Source of the DNA: Planctomycetota bacterium
GTDB taxonomy: Bacteria; Planctomycetota; UBA1135; UBA2386
Length of the DNA stretch: 37,595 bases
Assembly: GCA_020849665.1 (NCBI GenBank)
Contig: JADLFX010000039.1
Span: 1 to 37,595, forward strand
Direction of reading: 5' to 3'
Shown here piece after piece: positions 1-10,361 of the stretch. The notes under the pieces are model-generated. The model worked only from the letters and a program-made list of their open reading frames with translations. It had not been told where the DNA came from and did no database searches. Position 1 is the stretch's first letter. Each line of letters starts with the position of its first letter. A program made the translations under genes and the position numbers.

Positions 1-2
1 CG

Positions 3-887
3 ATCGCTGGCCGCCCCTCTCCGGGGATGCCCGGCAAGGGAGCGTTCGTATTCGAGTCCTGCCAGGGCCAGGTCCTGATCGACGCCGTCAGCATCGGCGC
101 CGAGTTCTACGACTGCGCCGACGTGACCGTGTGCCGGGAGTCCTTCATCTACAACGTGAAGGTCACGCGCAGCCGGCTAAGGCTGAGTCACTCCTACGTC
201 CGCGCGCTGCATCCCTCGCCAGGAATGACCGCGGTGGATTCCGAGATCACGCTCGGATACAACTCCACCATTGACGGTGCGGACGGCTACATAGACCAGA
301 ACACGTGCCGTATCCTGGCCTACCCGGTCGAGGGAGTGCGGAGCTCGAACTCCACGTTCATCATGAGCAAGTACTCCCTCATCTATGGTGGAAGCATCTA
401 CTATCCATTCCCCCATCCATGCAACATCGTGCTCGGCTCCCCTGCGCTTCTCGCCACATCCCCCATCGGGGGCACCATCGTGCCCGATCCTGAATCCCGC
501 CTCGGTCCGACGCAAGGGAGCTTCCAGGTATACACCCGTGCGATCCCCGGCATCCTCGGCTACGTCGGCAGCCCGGGAGAGCCCGAGAACGCGCTCATGG
601 TCTTGACCCAGTCGTATCCCGGAGCACGCTACTGGCTCCTTGCCAGCCTGCCGGGACCGATGACCTACCTCGGGTGGGGCGGAATGGGAGCCACGTGGCT
701 CGACCCGGCGACGCTGGTGTTCCTGGGCTCTGGCACGCTCGACCTCAACGGCCAGCACTATCTCCGGGGGGGGTTCCCGCCCCTGCCCAACGCCGTCCCG
801 ATCCTGATCCAGGCGTTCGTGGCCGGGCCAAGCGGCTTCGAGACCTCGGTGCCGCTGATGTTCGTCTACCAGCACGGTCTGCGGTAG
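3..887 (+). CDS. Secreted beta-helix-like protein, 5' end outside window
   Basis: The reading frame is open from the left edge. The first ATG (27) has no ribosome binding site and falls inside beta-rich sequence, so I treat the gene as 5'-truncated. The first 120 or so residues are short, irregularly repeating strands rich in I/V/F, S/T, N and C (for example VLIDAVSIGAEFYDCADVTV, then SRLRLSHSYVRAL and SEITLGYNSTIDGA), as in right-handed parallel beta-helix proteins. Cysteines and absence of membrane segments suit an exported protein. The last 90 residues (from ALMVLTQSYPGARYWLLAS to FVYQHG) look like the glycine/proline-rich beta-sandwich that also ends three other secreted proteins in this window. 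No catalytic residues can be assigned. Confidence is good for a real gene and moderate for the fold. Confidence 0.75.
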   Translation: MAGRPSPGMPGKGAFVFESCQGQVLIDAVSIGAEFYDCADVTVCRESFIYNVKVTRSRLRLSHSYVRALHPSPGMTAVDSEITLGYNSTIDGADGYIDQNTCRILAYPVEGVRSSNSTFIMSKYSLIYGGSIYYPFPHPCNIVLGSPALLATSPIGGTIVPDPESRLGPTQGSFQVYTRAIPGILGYVGSPGEPENALMVLTQSYPGARYWLLASLPGPMTYLGWGGMGATWLDPATLVFLGSGTLDLNGQHYLRGGFPPLPNAVPILIQAFVAGPSGFETSVPLMFVYQHGLR

Positions 888-3175
<2,288 letters not shown>

Positions 3176-3185
3176 GCGCGGAGGC

Positions 3186-4919
3186 TCAGGCCGGACCGTA
3201 CACCGCGGTGAGATCCACCTGCGGCAGCATGCGGTAGAGGCGGCGGAACGTCGCGGCGGCGCGCAGGCTCTCGGCCTCCATCGGCAGGCCGGCGAAGGCG
3301 CCGCGCGACGCGACCAGGATCGCCTTGGTGCGCGCGCGCGAGAGCGACACGTTGAGCCGGTTCGTGGAGTAGAAGAACGCGGCGCGCCGGTGCAGGCTGT
3401 CGGGGTCGCCCGCCGCGAGCGACACCAGCACAACCTCGCGCTCCTGGCCCTGCATGCGCTCCACGGTGTCCACCACCACGCGCTCGCGCCCGGCGAATCC
3501 CGCGGCGTCGAGAGCGGAGCGCACCAACCGCACCTGCGCGCGGAACGGCGCCACCACCGCGACCTCCTCGGGCGGCACTCCGTGCCGGCGCACGATCTCG
3601 TCGACCAGGTCGGCGACCAGGTTGGCCTCCTCCTGCGAGCGCTGGCCGGGCTGCAGGTGGTCGACGCGCGCGAGCACGGCGGGCCGCGCGGGATCGAGCA
3701 CGTCGTCGCACCGCCCGCCGGGCACGAACGGCATGCGCCTCCCGGCCGCCGCGGGGGCGGCGCGCAGGCGCCCGCCGTAGAACGCCCCGCCCACCACCGC
3801 GCAGAGCGCGTCGTTCATCCGGTAGCTGAGATCGAGCAGGTGGCTGCCGTGCACCGCGTGCAGGCGTTCGAACACCGAGCGCGTCACCTCGGGATCGGCG
3901 TGCCGCGCGGTGATCACCGGCGGCAGCTGCGCGTGATCGCCGAAGAAGAGCCAGCGCCGCGCCTGCAGCATGCCCGCCAGCGCGTGCGGGATGGGGATCT
4001 GGCCGGCCTCGTCGAACACCACGTAGTGGAAGCGCTCTTCGGGGTTGAGCTTGGCGAACGCGTGGCAGGTGCCGCCCACCACCGCACCGCGCCGAGGCAG
4101 CTGGTCGCCGCGCGGGCGCACGGTGCGGATGCCGGCGCCGCGCAGCTCGGGTTCGATGCGATGGCCATGGCCCAGCTTGCACAGCGGCAGGTCGGGGGCC
4201 ACGCGCCGGATGGCGAAGAGCGCGTTGTCGACCGCCCGATGCGTGAACGCGGCCAGCGCGACGCAGCACCCGGCCCCGGCCAGGGCCGCGACCACCTCCG
4301 CGAGGACCGCAGTCTTGCCGGTGCCGGGCGGCCCCTGCACGAGGGCGAGGTTCTCCGCGCCGATCGCCAATGCGCCGCCCTCGACCTGGGCCGGGTTCAG
4401 CCCACGCGCGCCCAGCCGCTCGCGCGCCCGCGCCGCGCGCTCGGGATCCACCGCCATCGCCGCCTCGCCCAGCAGCACCGCCCGCAGCGCCGGCCGGGCG
4501 AACGCGTCGCGCACCACACCGCTCAGCCGGTCACGGAGGTCGAGCGAGCGACGGTCGACGCAGTACCGCTCTCCCAGACGCAGGCCGCGCGTGTCCAGCG
4601 TCGCGAACGCGTCGGGCGCGAGCAGGACCCGCCCCGAGCCAGGGTCGAAGCCGCGGTACACGCAGCTCACGCCGGCGCCGAAGTCGCTGCCGTCGCCAAG
4701 GAGCACCGGGTCGCCTTCGCGGAAGCGGCTCAGGTTCTCCTCGGCCTCGAGGGTGAGCGCACCGTCGGCGGCCACCGCCACGAGCCGCGCGGCGATGCAC
4801 TCGCCTTCCAGGACACGGTCCTCCACGGAGAGGGCGCGCACCTCCTCCAGGGTGCGCCGCTCGCCGTCCTCCTCGCGCGCCAGGAAGCGCAGGAGGCGTT
4901 GCTCGAGATCGAGGTCCAC
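3186..4919 (-). CDS. SF1 DNA/RNA helicase, UPF1/DNA2-like (AAA_11/AAA_12)
   Basis: ATP-dependent superfamily 1 helicase, 577 residues. Residues 1-180 form a beta-rich accessory domain. The helicase core then shows motif I GPPGTGKT (196-203), motif Ia around AAFTHRAVDNAL, motif II DEAG (303-306), motif III GDHAQLPP (327-334), a SYRMN segment (365-369), and near the C-terminus VVDTVERMQGQE and LNVSLSRARTKA (motifs V and VI). This set is typical of UPF1/DNA2/IGHMBP2-like helicases. The start is GTG (4919-4917). The gene lies 79 bases downstream of the nuclease gene on the same strand and is almost certainly cotranscribed. The likely role is DNA end processing or repair together with that nuclease; substrate polarity cannot be read from sequence. 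No frame connects it to the nuclease gene. Confidence 0.93.
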   Translation of the reverse strand: MDLDLEQRLLRFLAREEDGERRTLEEVRALSVEDRVLEGECIAARLVAVAADGALTLEAEENLSRFREGDPVLLGDGSDFGAGVSCVYRGFDPGSGRVLLAPDAFATLDTRGLRLGERYCVDRRSLDLRDRLSGVVRDAFARPALRAVLLGEAAMAVDPERAARARERLGARGLNPAQVEGGALAIGAENLALVQGPPGTGKTAVLAEVVAALAGAGCCVALAAFTHRAVDNALFAIRRVAPDLPLCKLGHGHRIEPELRGAGIRTVRPRGDQLPRRGAVVGGTCHAFAKLNPEERFHYVVFDEAGQIPIPHALAGMLQARRWLFFGDHAQLPPVITARHADPEVTRSVFERLHAVHGSHLLDLSYRMNDALCAVVGGAFYGGRLRAAPAAAGRRMPFVPGGRCDDVLDPARPAVLARVDHLQPGQRSQEEANLVADLVDEIVRRHGVPPEEVAVVAPFRAQVRLVRSALDAAGFAGRERVVVDTVERMQGQEREVVLVSLAAGDPDSLHRRAAFFYSTNRLNVSLSRARTKAILVASRGAFAGLPMEAESLRAAATFRRLYRMLPQVDLTAVYGPA

Positions 4920-4998
4920 GTCGCGTGCGGATTCAAGGCGGCCGCAGGGCCGCTTTCCAACGTCCTGTGCGAGGTCGGGTACGGCGCCTGGTCGGTCG

Positions 4999-6369
4999 CT
5001 ACTCCGTGAGCCAGCGTTCGCGCAGCGCCGCGAGGTCGCCCAGGTCGGCCGCGCCCTTCGCCCGCAGCCGTGCCTCCTTGCCCTCCGCCAGCCACTTCGC
5101 GGCGGCTGCGGCCTCGCCGGCGCGGTGCGGATCGCGTCCCAGCGCGAGGCGCACCCAGTCGTCCAGCCCGAAGGCCGGGCCCGGCAGGGTCACGGCGCCG
5201 CGCAGCCGGGCGGCCAGATCCACGAAGCGGTTCTCCAACTCGCGCGAGGCGTGCCTGGCGCGCGTGGCCTCGACGTACCAATGGGGCACCACGCCGCCGT
5301 GGTGCAGCAGGGGGATCCCGGCGGGCAGTCCGGCCACCAGCTCGCCGAAGCGCGCCAGCTCGTGCTCACGCGCGCGCGGCAGGGCATCCCGCACCACCCC
5401 ACCCTCCGCGGCGGGATGCAGCACGCCCATCCAGAGCACGCGCTCGGCGAAGGGATCGGTCAGCAGGTGCACGATCGCGCCGCTGGCCAGGGCTCCGCGC
5501 CGGGGGGTGGCCTCGGCCACGGGCCCGCCTTGGCGCCGGGCCTCGGCGGCCCGCCGCAGGCGCCTCAGGAGCGCGGGCTCGAGGTGGGTGCGCCGGGCCA
5601 GCGGCTCCACCGCCGCCTCCGCCAGGCGTGCCGCGGTCGCGACCCCGGCACGCTCGAGGGTCTGGCGTAGGCCGCGGGTCATGCCGGCCACCAGCGAGAG
5701 GTCGTCCGCGACCTCGAGTTCGGGCAGGCAGAGCGAGGACCAGCGGCAGCCCGCACACGCGCGCGACAGGAACGGCCGCTCCGCGGCGGCGACCTTCGGG
5801 TCGAGCTGCCCCGTGACCTGCTCGAGGACGTCGTCGAGCACCGGCTCGATCTCGGCCACGTCGATCCGCTCCTCGTGGCCGTCCTTCAGCACCAGGAAGG
5901 CGTGATCGGGTGCGCGGTCCTGCACTCGGGTGAGCAGCGCGCTGTAGAACGCCACCTGGAGGACCTGGTCGGCTCGGGGCCGGGCGGACGACTTCACGTC
6001 GCCGACCACGTAGTGGAACCCACCCAGGGCCGAAGCGCCGGGGACCCGCCGCAGGAGGTCGGGGATGCCGAGCCAGGAACCGACCTGGAGCACCCCCTGC
6101 AGCACGCCCGGAACTCCCGCCGCGAGCAACGCCGCGGTGGCCGCGGCGCCGGCGGCGAACTCGCCGCGCGGGTACTCGGGTGCGGGCCAGCCGAGCTCGG
6201 CCGTGATCCTGGCCTCGTGCTCCCGGCCTCGCGCCAGCTGGAACGCCTCGGCTTCGCTGGGGGCTCGGCGCCGCGCCGGGTCGCCATGCAGGTCGAGGAC
6301 CACGGCGCGCGGGCAGCTGACGTGGGAGTAGACGTGGGTCCCCGTGATGTGCCTGGCCGCCGCCCGCAT
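4999..6369 (-). CDS. TM0106-family RecB-like PD-(D/E)XK nuclease with Fe-S cysteines
   Basis: Predicted single-strand DNA exonuclease of the RecB/Cas4/AddB superfamily, 456 residues. Active-site elements are in order: RGREHE with His51, GIPD with Asp104, GDVK with Asp124 and Lys126, and the QVLQVAFYS helix carrying Gln135 and Tyr142. Four cysteines, C19 and then C205-x2-C208-x5-C214, match the iron-sulfur arrangement of Cas4 and AddB. A helix-hairpin-helix-like stretch follows (about 225-260). The C-terminal 170 residues align in outline with the RNase H-like domain usual in this family, but I do not see its acidic DxE start. The gene precedes the SF1 helicase gene, which suggests a two-subunit nuclease-helicase. 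There is no cas1 or cas2 nearby, so this is not a CRISPR Cas4. Confidence 0.88.
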   Translation of the reverse strand: MRAAARHITGTHVYSHVSCPRAVVLDLHGDPARRRAPSEAEAFQLARGREHEARITAELGWPAPEYPRGEFAAGAAATAALLAAGVPGVLQGVLQVGSWLGIPDLLRRVPGASALGGFHYVVGDVKSSARPRADQVLQVAFYSALLTRVQDRAPDHAFLVLKDGHEERIDVAEIEPVLDDVLEQVTGQLDPKVAAAERPFLSRACAGCRWSSLCLPELEVADDLSLVAGMTRGLRQTLERAGVATAARLAEAAVEPLARRTHLEPALLRRLRRAAEARRQGGPVAEATPRRGALASGAIVHLLTDPFAERVLWMGVLHPAAEGGVVRDALPRAREHELARFGELVAGLPAGIPLLHHGGVVPHWYVEATRARHASRELENRFVDLAARLRGAVTLPGPAFGLDDWVRLALGRDPHRAGEAAAAAKWLAEGKEARLRAKGAADLGDLAALRERWLTE

Positions 6370-6512
6370 GGCGCGGGTTCTCGGGCAGGCAGGGGATCGC
6401 GGTCAAGGTCCGTGGCGACTGGCCACCGTGATTCGCGCGGACGCCAGGAGCGCTGGGCGGCCCACCCTGCTCGCCCCCACCGCTCGGTTCGTGCGACGCC
6501 CGAAGGCCAGGA

Positions 6513-8435
6513 TCAGACCAGACGCACCCGGCAGTCCAGGTAGGCGGCCCCCATCCCCCGGTCCGTGGCGCGCGCGGCGATCAGGGCGTTGGCCGAGTGG
6601 CCCCGGTCGTAGTGGCCGCCCTTGGGCATGATCGCCACGTCGCGGCGCTGCCGCGGGTCGAGGCGGAGTTCGGCCCGCAACCGCCCCTGAGGACTCTCCA
6701 CCTCCACCACCTCGCCTGCCTTCCGTCCCGCGGCAGAGTCCGGATGGACCGTGATCCAGGTGTGGGTCCCCAGTCCGCGTCCGCTCCATTGGGCAGACTG
6801 GCTCTCGAGGTTGGAATTGGAAAAGAGCCAGAGGGGGTAGCTCGGATCCGGGACGGCGCGGGAGGGGATCGCGGTGAGGAGCTGGACCTTGCCGTTCCGG
6901 GTCTCGACCCGCCGCTCGGGGAAGCGAAGCTGCCCGGCCAGAGGGTTGCGGACGGGGCCCGTCCGCAGGGTCTCCAGGCTCACCCCGTGGGGTTCGACCT
7001 TCGTCAGGAGGCGGCGCTTGTACTCGTCGACGCTCCCGGCCATGGCCGCGCCGATCCCGGTGCGCCGCGCCAGCTCCTGGAAGAGCTGGACCTCGTGCAG
7101 GACCCCGGAGGGCGGTGGCACCACGCCCCTGGACTCGCCAAGCCAGTGGTGCCCGTAGGCACCCAGGAGATCGTCGTCCTCCAGCAGCGACGGCACCGGG
7201 AACACGACGTGGGCGCGGCGCGCGGTGTCGGTCAGGAACGGATCGGCGACCACCACGAACTCGGTCGCCTCCAGGGCGCGCGCCACCCCCGCGGAGTCGG
7301 GAAGCATGCAGACCGGGTTGCCGGCGGTGATCCACACGGCCCGGATCGGCGGGTCCTTGGCCGCCACGATGTCCTCTCCGAGCAGCGGCTCGCGCACCGT
7401 CCTCGGGGCGATCCGCGTTCCCTGCACCAACCGGTCCACGGCGAATGCGCCGCGGCGCCGGAAGTAGAACGAGCAACCTCCCCCGACACGGAAGAGGTTC
7501 CCGGAGATCGCCGAGAGGGCGTCCAGGGAACGCACGATCGCCGAGCCGTGGCCGCGGCGCTGCATCCCCCATCCGACGAGGATGGCCGTGGGCCCGGAGG
7601 CGAAGTCCTCGGCGATGGCCTCCAGGTCGGCCACGGTCAGACCGCTACCGGCCGCGTAGTCCGAGACCGTGCGCCCTTGGACGAGGCGCCGATAGCCATC
7701 GATGGGCTCGCAGGCCGCGAGCGCCTGGGGATCGGCGCGCCCCGTGTCGAGGAGGATCCGTCCCACGCCCAAGGCGATGTCGAGATCCCCTCCCGGGCAG
7801 GGCTGAAGGTAGCGGTCGGCCAGGGTCGTGCCCTTGTGGTGCACCGGGTCGATCAGGACCACGCGGGTGCCGCGCTGGCGGGCCTCCTTCAGGACCGGGA
7901 CCAGGTGGACATTGCTCACGAAGGGGTTCTTGCCCCACAGGTAGATCGTCCGGCTGTTCAGCAGATCGAAGAGGTCGTTGCTGTCGCTGACGCCGAAGTC
8001 CTCGACCTGGGCCGCCTCACCGGCGCCGGAGCAGATGTCCCCGACCGTGGCCGTACACGGACCGAACTCCTCGAAGAAGCGATCGGCCACGTGCTTGAGG
8101 AGGCCCAGGCTGCCGCCCGAACGGTAGTGCAGGATCGCCGCTGGCCCCGACTCCTCCCGGATCCGCAAGAGCTGCCGGGCGACCAGGTCGAGGGCCGCCT
8201 CCATCGATGCCGGTACGAGCCGCCCCCCTTCCCGCACGAGGGGCTGGGTCAGCCGGGTCGGACCGTACTGGAGGTCGAGGAAGCTGGCGGTCCGGTAGCA
8301 GAGGAACCCTTGCGTGACCGGATGATCCGGATCGCCTCTCAGGTGTACGACGCGACCGTCCTCGACCGTGGCGAGGATGCCGCAGGCGTCCGGACAGTCG
8401 CGGCTGCAGGTGGTGCGCTTGAGCTCGCGTGCCAT
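6513..8435 (-). CDS. Molybdopterin-dependent oxidoreductase (DMSO reductase superfamily)
   Basis: Catalytic subunit of the Mo/W-bis-MGD family, 640 residues. An N-terminal [4Fe-4S] motif C10-x3-C14-x3-C18-x27-C46 is followed by the molybdopterin domain. In GDICSGAGE, Cys135 is the probable metal ligand. The C-terminal dinucleotide-binding domain begins near residue 530 (SNSNLESQSAQWSGRG and following). There is no Tat twin-arginine signal, so it is probably cytoplasmic. Length is short compared with formate dehydrogenase and nitrate reductase alpha subunits and fits the stand-alone group annotated generically as molybdopterin oxidoreductases. No Fe-S beta subunit, membrane anchor or cofactor-insertion chaperone lies next to it, so the substrate and electron partner are unknown. 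It lies 143 bases upstream of the nuclease gene on the same strand. Confidence 0.93.
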   Translation of the reverse strand: MARELKRTTCSRDCPDACGILATVEDGRVVHLRGDPDHPVTQGFLCYRTASFLDLQYGPTRLTQPLVREGGRLVPASMEAALDLVARQLLRIREESGPAAILHYRSGGSLGLLKHVADRFFEEFGPCTATVGDICSGAGEAAQVEDFGVSDSNDLFDLLNSRTIYLWGKNPFVSNVHLVPVLKEARQRGTRVVLIDPVHHKGTTLADRYLQPCPGGDLDIALGVGRILLDTGRADPQALAACEPIDGYRRLVQGRTVSDYAAGSGLTVADLEAIAEDFASGPTAILVGWGMQRRGHGSAIVRSLDALSAISGNLFRVGGGCSFYFRRRGAFAVDRLVQGTRIAPRTVREPLLGEDIVAAKDPPIRAVWITAGNPVCMLPDSAGVARALEATEFVVVADPFLTDTARRAHVVFPVPSLLEDDDLLGAYGHHWLGESRGVVPPPSGVLHEVQLFQELARRTGIGAAMAGSVDEYKRRLLTKVEPHGVSLETLRTGPVRNPLAGQLRFPERRVETRNGKVQLLTAIPSRAVPDPSYPLWLFSNSNLESQSAQWSGRGLGTHTWITVHPDSAAGRKAGEVVEVESPQGRLRAELRLDPRQRRDVAIMPKGGHYDRGHSANALIAARATDRGMGAAYLDCRVRLV

Positions 8436-8721
8436 GGGCGCACTGTACTCCTGGCGCTCCGCACTCCTGCCACTGCGCCACGTGCCCTACGCGCACGTCC
8501 GTCCGCGAAGCCAGAGTCCGTGGCCGAATCTTGGAAGTTCTCCACGCGCGGCCGGGGCAGCCGCCACAGAGCGGCCTGGGAACCTAACTTCCGTTCGGGA
8601 CCTGAGGCAAAAAAAGCCACTCTTCTCTTGCCCGCGGGAAAGCAGCCTCCCTACCCTCCCGCCCCATAAGGTCCTGGTTCGCCAGGGCTGGTTCCTTTGC
8701 TTCCGGTCAACATCCCAATTG
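8436..8721. other. Intergenic region between divergent oxidoreductase and porin genes
   Basis: Divergent promoter space of about 300 bases. It holds a short A-run (8609-8615) that is unusual for this GC-rich DNA. I find no convincing -35/-10 pair, sigma-54 site, riboswitch or tRNA. The porin promoter must lie here, because the gene starts at 8738 with its own strong ribosome binding site. Confidence 0.5.
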
Positions 8722-8728
8722 GGAGGAG
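8722..8728 (+). promoter_or_regulatory. Strong Shine-Dalgarno of the porin gene
   Basis: GGAGGAG, nine bases before ATG 8738. It fixes the porin start and is the strongest ribosome binding site in the window, where most genes have weak or no visible site. Confidence 0.85.
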
Positions 8729-8737
8729 TTCAAGTCC

Positions 8738-9997
8738 ATGTTGAATCCGATTGGATTCGGTCTCGCTGCCATGGCCGCTACGGCCTCGCTGGCCTGGGCT
8801 GGCGGCGACGATGAGAAGAACAAGAACAACTCGACCCTGACCACCCTGGCTGCCCCTCAAGACAAGAAAGAGGGCACCTCGGTCTCCGCCAAGGCTGGCG
8901 ACGGCGTCAAGTTCGAAGCCGACAACTTCAGCCTGGCCCTGAAGAACCGCCTGCAGCTCCAGTGGCGCTACCTCTGGAACGAGGACAACCCGGACCAGAA
9001 CACCTTCCGCGTGCGTAGGGCCAGGACGGTCCTCGAAGGCATGGCCTTCAAGAAGGAGCTCACCTACAAGCTCCAGATGGACTGGGTGGAGACCAACGCC
9101 ATCAAGGACGCCTGGGCGCGTTGGGCCTTCTACAAGGCCGATGACTACGAGATCGCGCTCCGCTTCGGCCAGCAGAAGACCTACTTCGGCCGCGAGGCAA
9201 CCGGCAGCTCCGGCAACCTGGAGTTCGTCGACCGCGCCCTGGCCTCCAGCACGTTCTCCAACGCCCGCGCCCGCGGCGCCATGGTGCAGGGCTCGCACGG
9301 CGAGGACGGGATGGTCCAGTGGACCCTGGGCGCCTTCAACACCGACTCGGCCGCCGGCTCCACCAACTCGAACGAGGAGGCCGCCAACGTCGACAACGAG
9401 CTGAACTACGTCCTCAGCGTCTGGCTCAGCCCGAACGGCAGCAAGGGCCTGGCGGGCGAGGGGTACTCCCAGGGCGACCTGGACCGCAGCGACAAGCTCC
9501 TCTACAGCGTCGGCGCGGCCCTCGAGATCGGCAACAACAAGGCCAACCCGGCCAGCGCCACGTCGACCGACGTCGACACGATGAGCATCAACCTGAACGC
9601 CGCCCTCAAGACGGGAGGCATCCACGGCATGGTCGACGTCTTCATCCGCGAGGATGAGACCGATCCTGCGGCCGGTGCCAGCGTCACGGCGGACTCGATG
9701 GGCTGGCAGGCCCAGGTCTCCTACACCCTGGAGCCCCAGGAGAAGGACGGCCCGCAGTGGTCGTTCGGCGCGCGCTACGGGATGATCAAGATCGATGACG
9801 CCCCGATCGTCATGGTCGGCTCGCCTCTCGGCACCCTCACCGGCGACGTGAGCGAGCTCGAAGTGATGCTCACGAACTACTACAAAAAGCACAAGATGAA
9901 GACCCAGGTCGGCTGGGTCCTGCAGTCGATCGAGCCGGATCTCGGCGGCGACGTCGACAACCACCGGTTCGAGGTGCAGTTCACGCTCGCCTTCTGA
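8738..9997 (+). CDS. Phosphate-selective porin O/P family outer-membrane protein
   Basis: Outer-membrane channel of the OprO/OprP (Porin_O_P) type, 419 residues. A signal peptide (about 1-21, ending ATASLAWA) is followed by a short lysine/asparagine-rich linker. The barrel begins at about 60 (FSLALKNRLQLQWRYLWNED) and continues with FRVRRARTVLEGMAFKKELTYKLQMDW, a family hallmark. It ends in alternating strands with a terminal phenylalanine (FEVQFTLAF), the BAM recognition signal. Solute specificity cannot be proved; phosphate or other anions are plausible from the family. Codon choice is visibly biased to a few codons (AAG, AAC, GAC, CTC, ATC), which together with the strong RBS and downstream terminator indicates high expression. 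It appears monocistronic. Confidence 0.92.
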   Translation: MLNPIGFGLAAMAATASLAWAGGDDEKNKNNSTLTTLAAPQDKKEGTSVSAKAGDGVKFEADNFSLALKNRLQLQWRYLWNEDNPDQNTFRVRRARTVLEGMAFKKELTYKLQMDWVETNAIKDAWARWAFYKADDYEIALRFGQQKTYFGREATGSSGNLEFVDRALASSTFSNARARGAMVQGSHGEDGMVQWTLGAFNTDSAAGSTNSNEEAANVDNELNYVLSVWLSPNGSKGLAGEGYSQGDLDRSDKLLYSVGAALEIGNNKANPASATSTDVDTMSINLNAALKTGGIHGMVDVFIREDETDPAAGASVTADSMGWQAQVSYTLEPQEKDGPQWSFGARYGMIKIDDAPIVMVGSPLGTLTGDVSELEVMLTNYYKKHKMKTQVGWVLQSIEPDLGGDVDNHRFEVQFTLAF

Positions 9998-10010
9998 CCG
10001 TAGTAGATGT

Positions 10011-10037
10011 CTGTCAAGCACTTAGGTGCTATGACAG
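10011..10037 (+). other. Stem-loop directly after the porin stop codon
   Basis: CTGTCA-AGCAC, loop TTAG, GTGCT-A-TGACAG: 11 base pairs with one bulged A, starting 13 bases after the porin stop. It has no T-run and is clearly less GC-rich than the neighbourhood. It may protect the mRNA 3' end or be part of a 3'-UTR-derived RNA. The structure is seen in the sequence; the role is inference. Confidence 0.7.
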
Positions 10038-10041
10038 TCTG

Positions 10042-10076
10042 GCGGGGCAGGCCATGGGCCTGCCCCGCTGCGTTTT
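10042..10076 (+). terminator. Rho-independent terminator of the porin gene
   Basis: A perfect 12-bp stem, GCGGGGCAGGCC (10042-10053) with GGCCTGCCCCGC (10057-10068), closes a 3-base ATG loop and is followed by TGCG and a TTTT tract. It ends the porin transcript before the large lipoprotein gene. Confidence 0.85.
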
Positions 10077-10184
10077 CGGACCAGGGCAGCGACGACCTCT
10101 TTGGGATGACCGGCGGCGTCATCCGAGTCGAGCGCCGGGAGGCACCGATTCGCCGCGCCGAGCCCCGCTCCCGAACCCACGGCC

Positions 10185-10286
10185 GGATCCTGGCCACCCA
10201 CTTTTGAGGAACCACCATCCCAAGGGCCTCGGCTGCCCCGCACCCCCATTGGGAAAGGGGTTCTCAAATCTCGGTGGCCAGTATCC
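10185..10286. repeat. Long imperfect foldback (inverted repeat)
   Basis: The left arm (10185-10226) pairs with the right arm (10246-10286). I count about 33 pairs with seven mismatches and one bulged G, around a loop of about 19 bases. The best blocks are CTGGCCACC with GGTGGCCAG, TTTGAG with CTCAAA, AACC with GGTT, and TCCCAA with TTGGGA. It lies about 75 bases before the lipoprotein start. It could be a MITE-like insertion remnant, a dispersed palindromic repeat or a leader structure. No coding capacity is evident. Confidence 0.75.
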
Positions 10287-10361
10287 AACCCTGGGCAGCC
10301 TGCCGGTTCGGGTAGAACCCGCGGACGGAGCCGGGCAGAGCCGCCGTCTCCGTCCCTCCCG

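Noticed and set aside
5758..6369. Cas4 of a CRISPR system
   Set aside because: Fe-S cysteines and nuclease residues resemble Cas4, but there are no cas genes or repeat array in the window, and the protein has the extra C-terminal domain of TM0106-type nucleases.
8660..8720. Possible sigma-54 promoter upstream of the porin (TGG...GC elements)
   Set aside because: The spacing between the GG and GC elements is wrong in every candidate (7 or 9 bases instead of 10).
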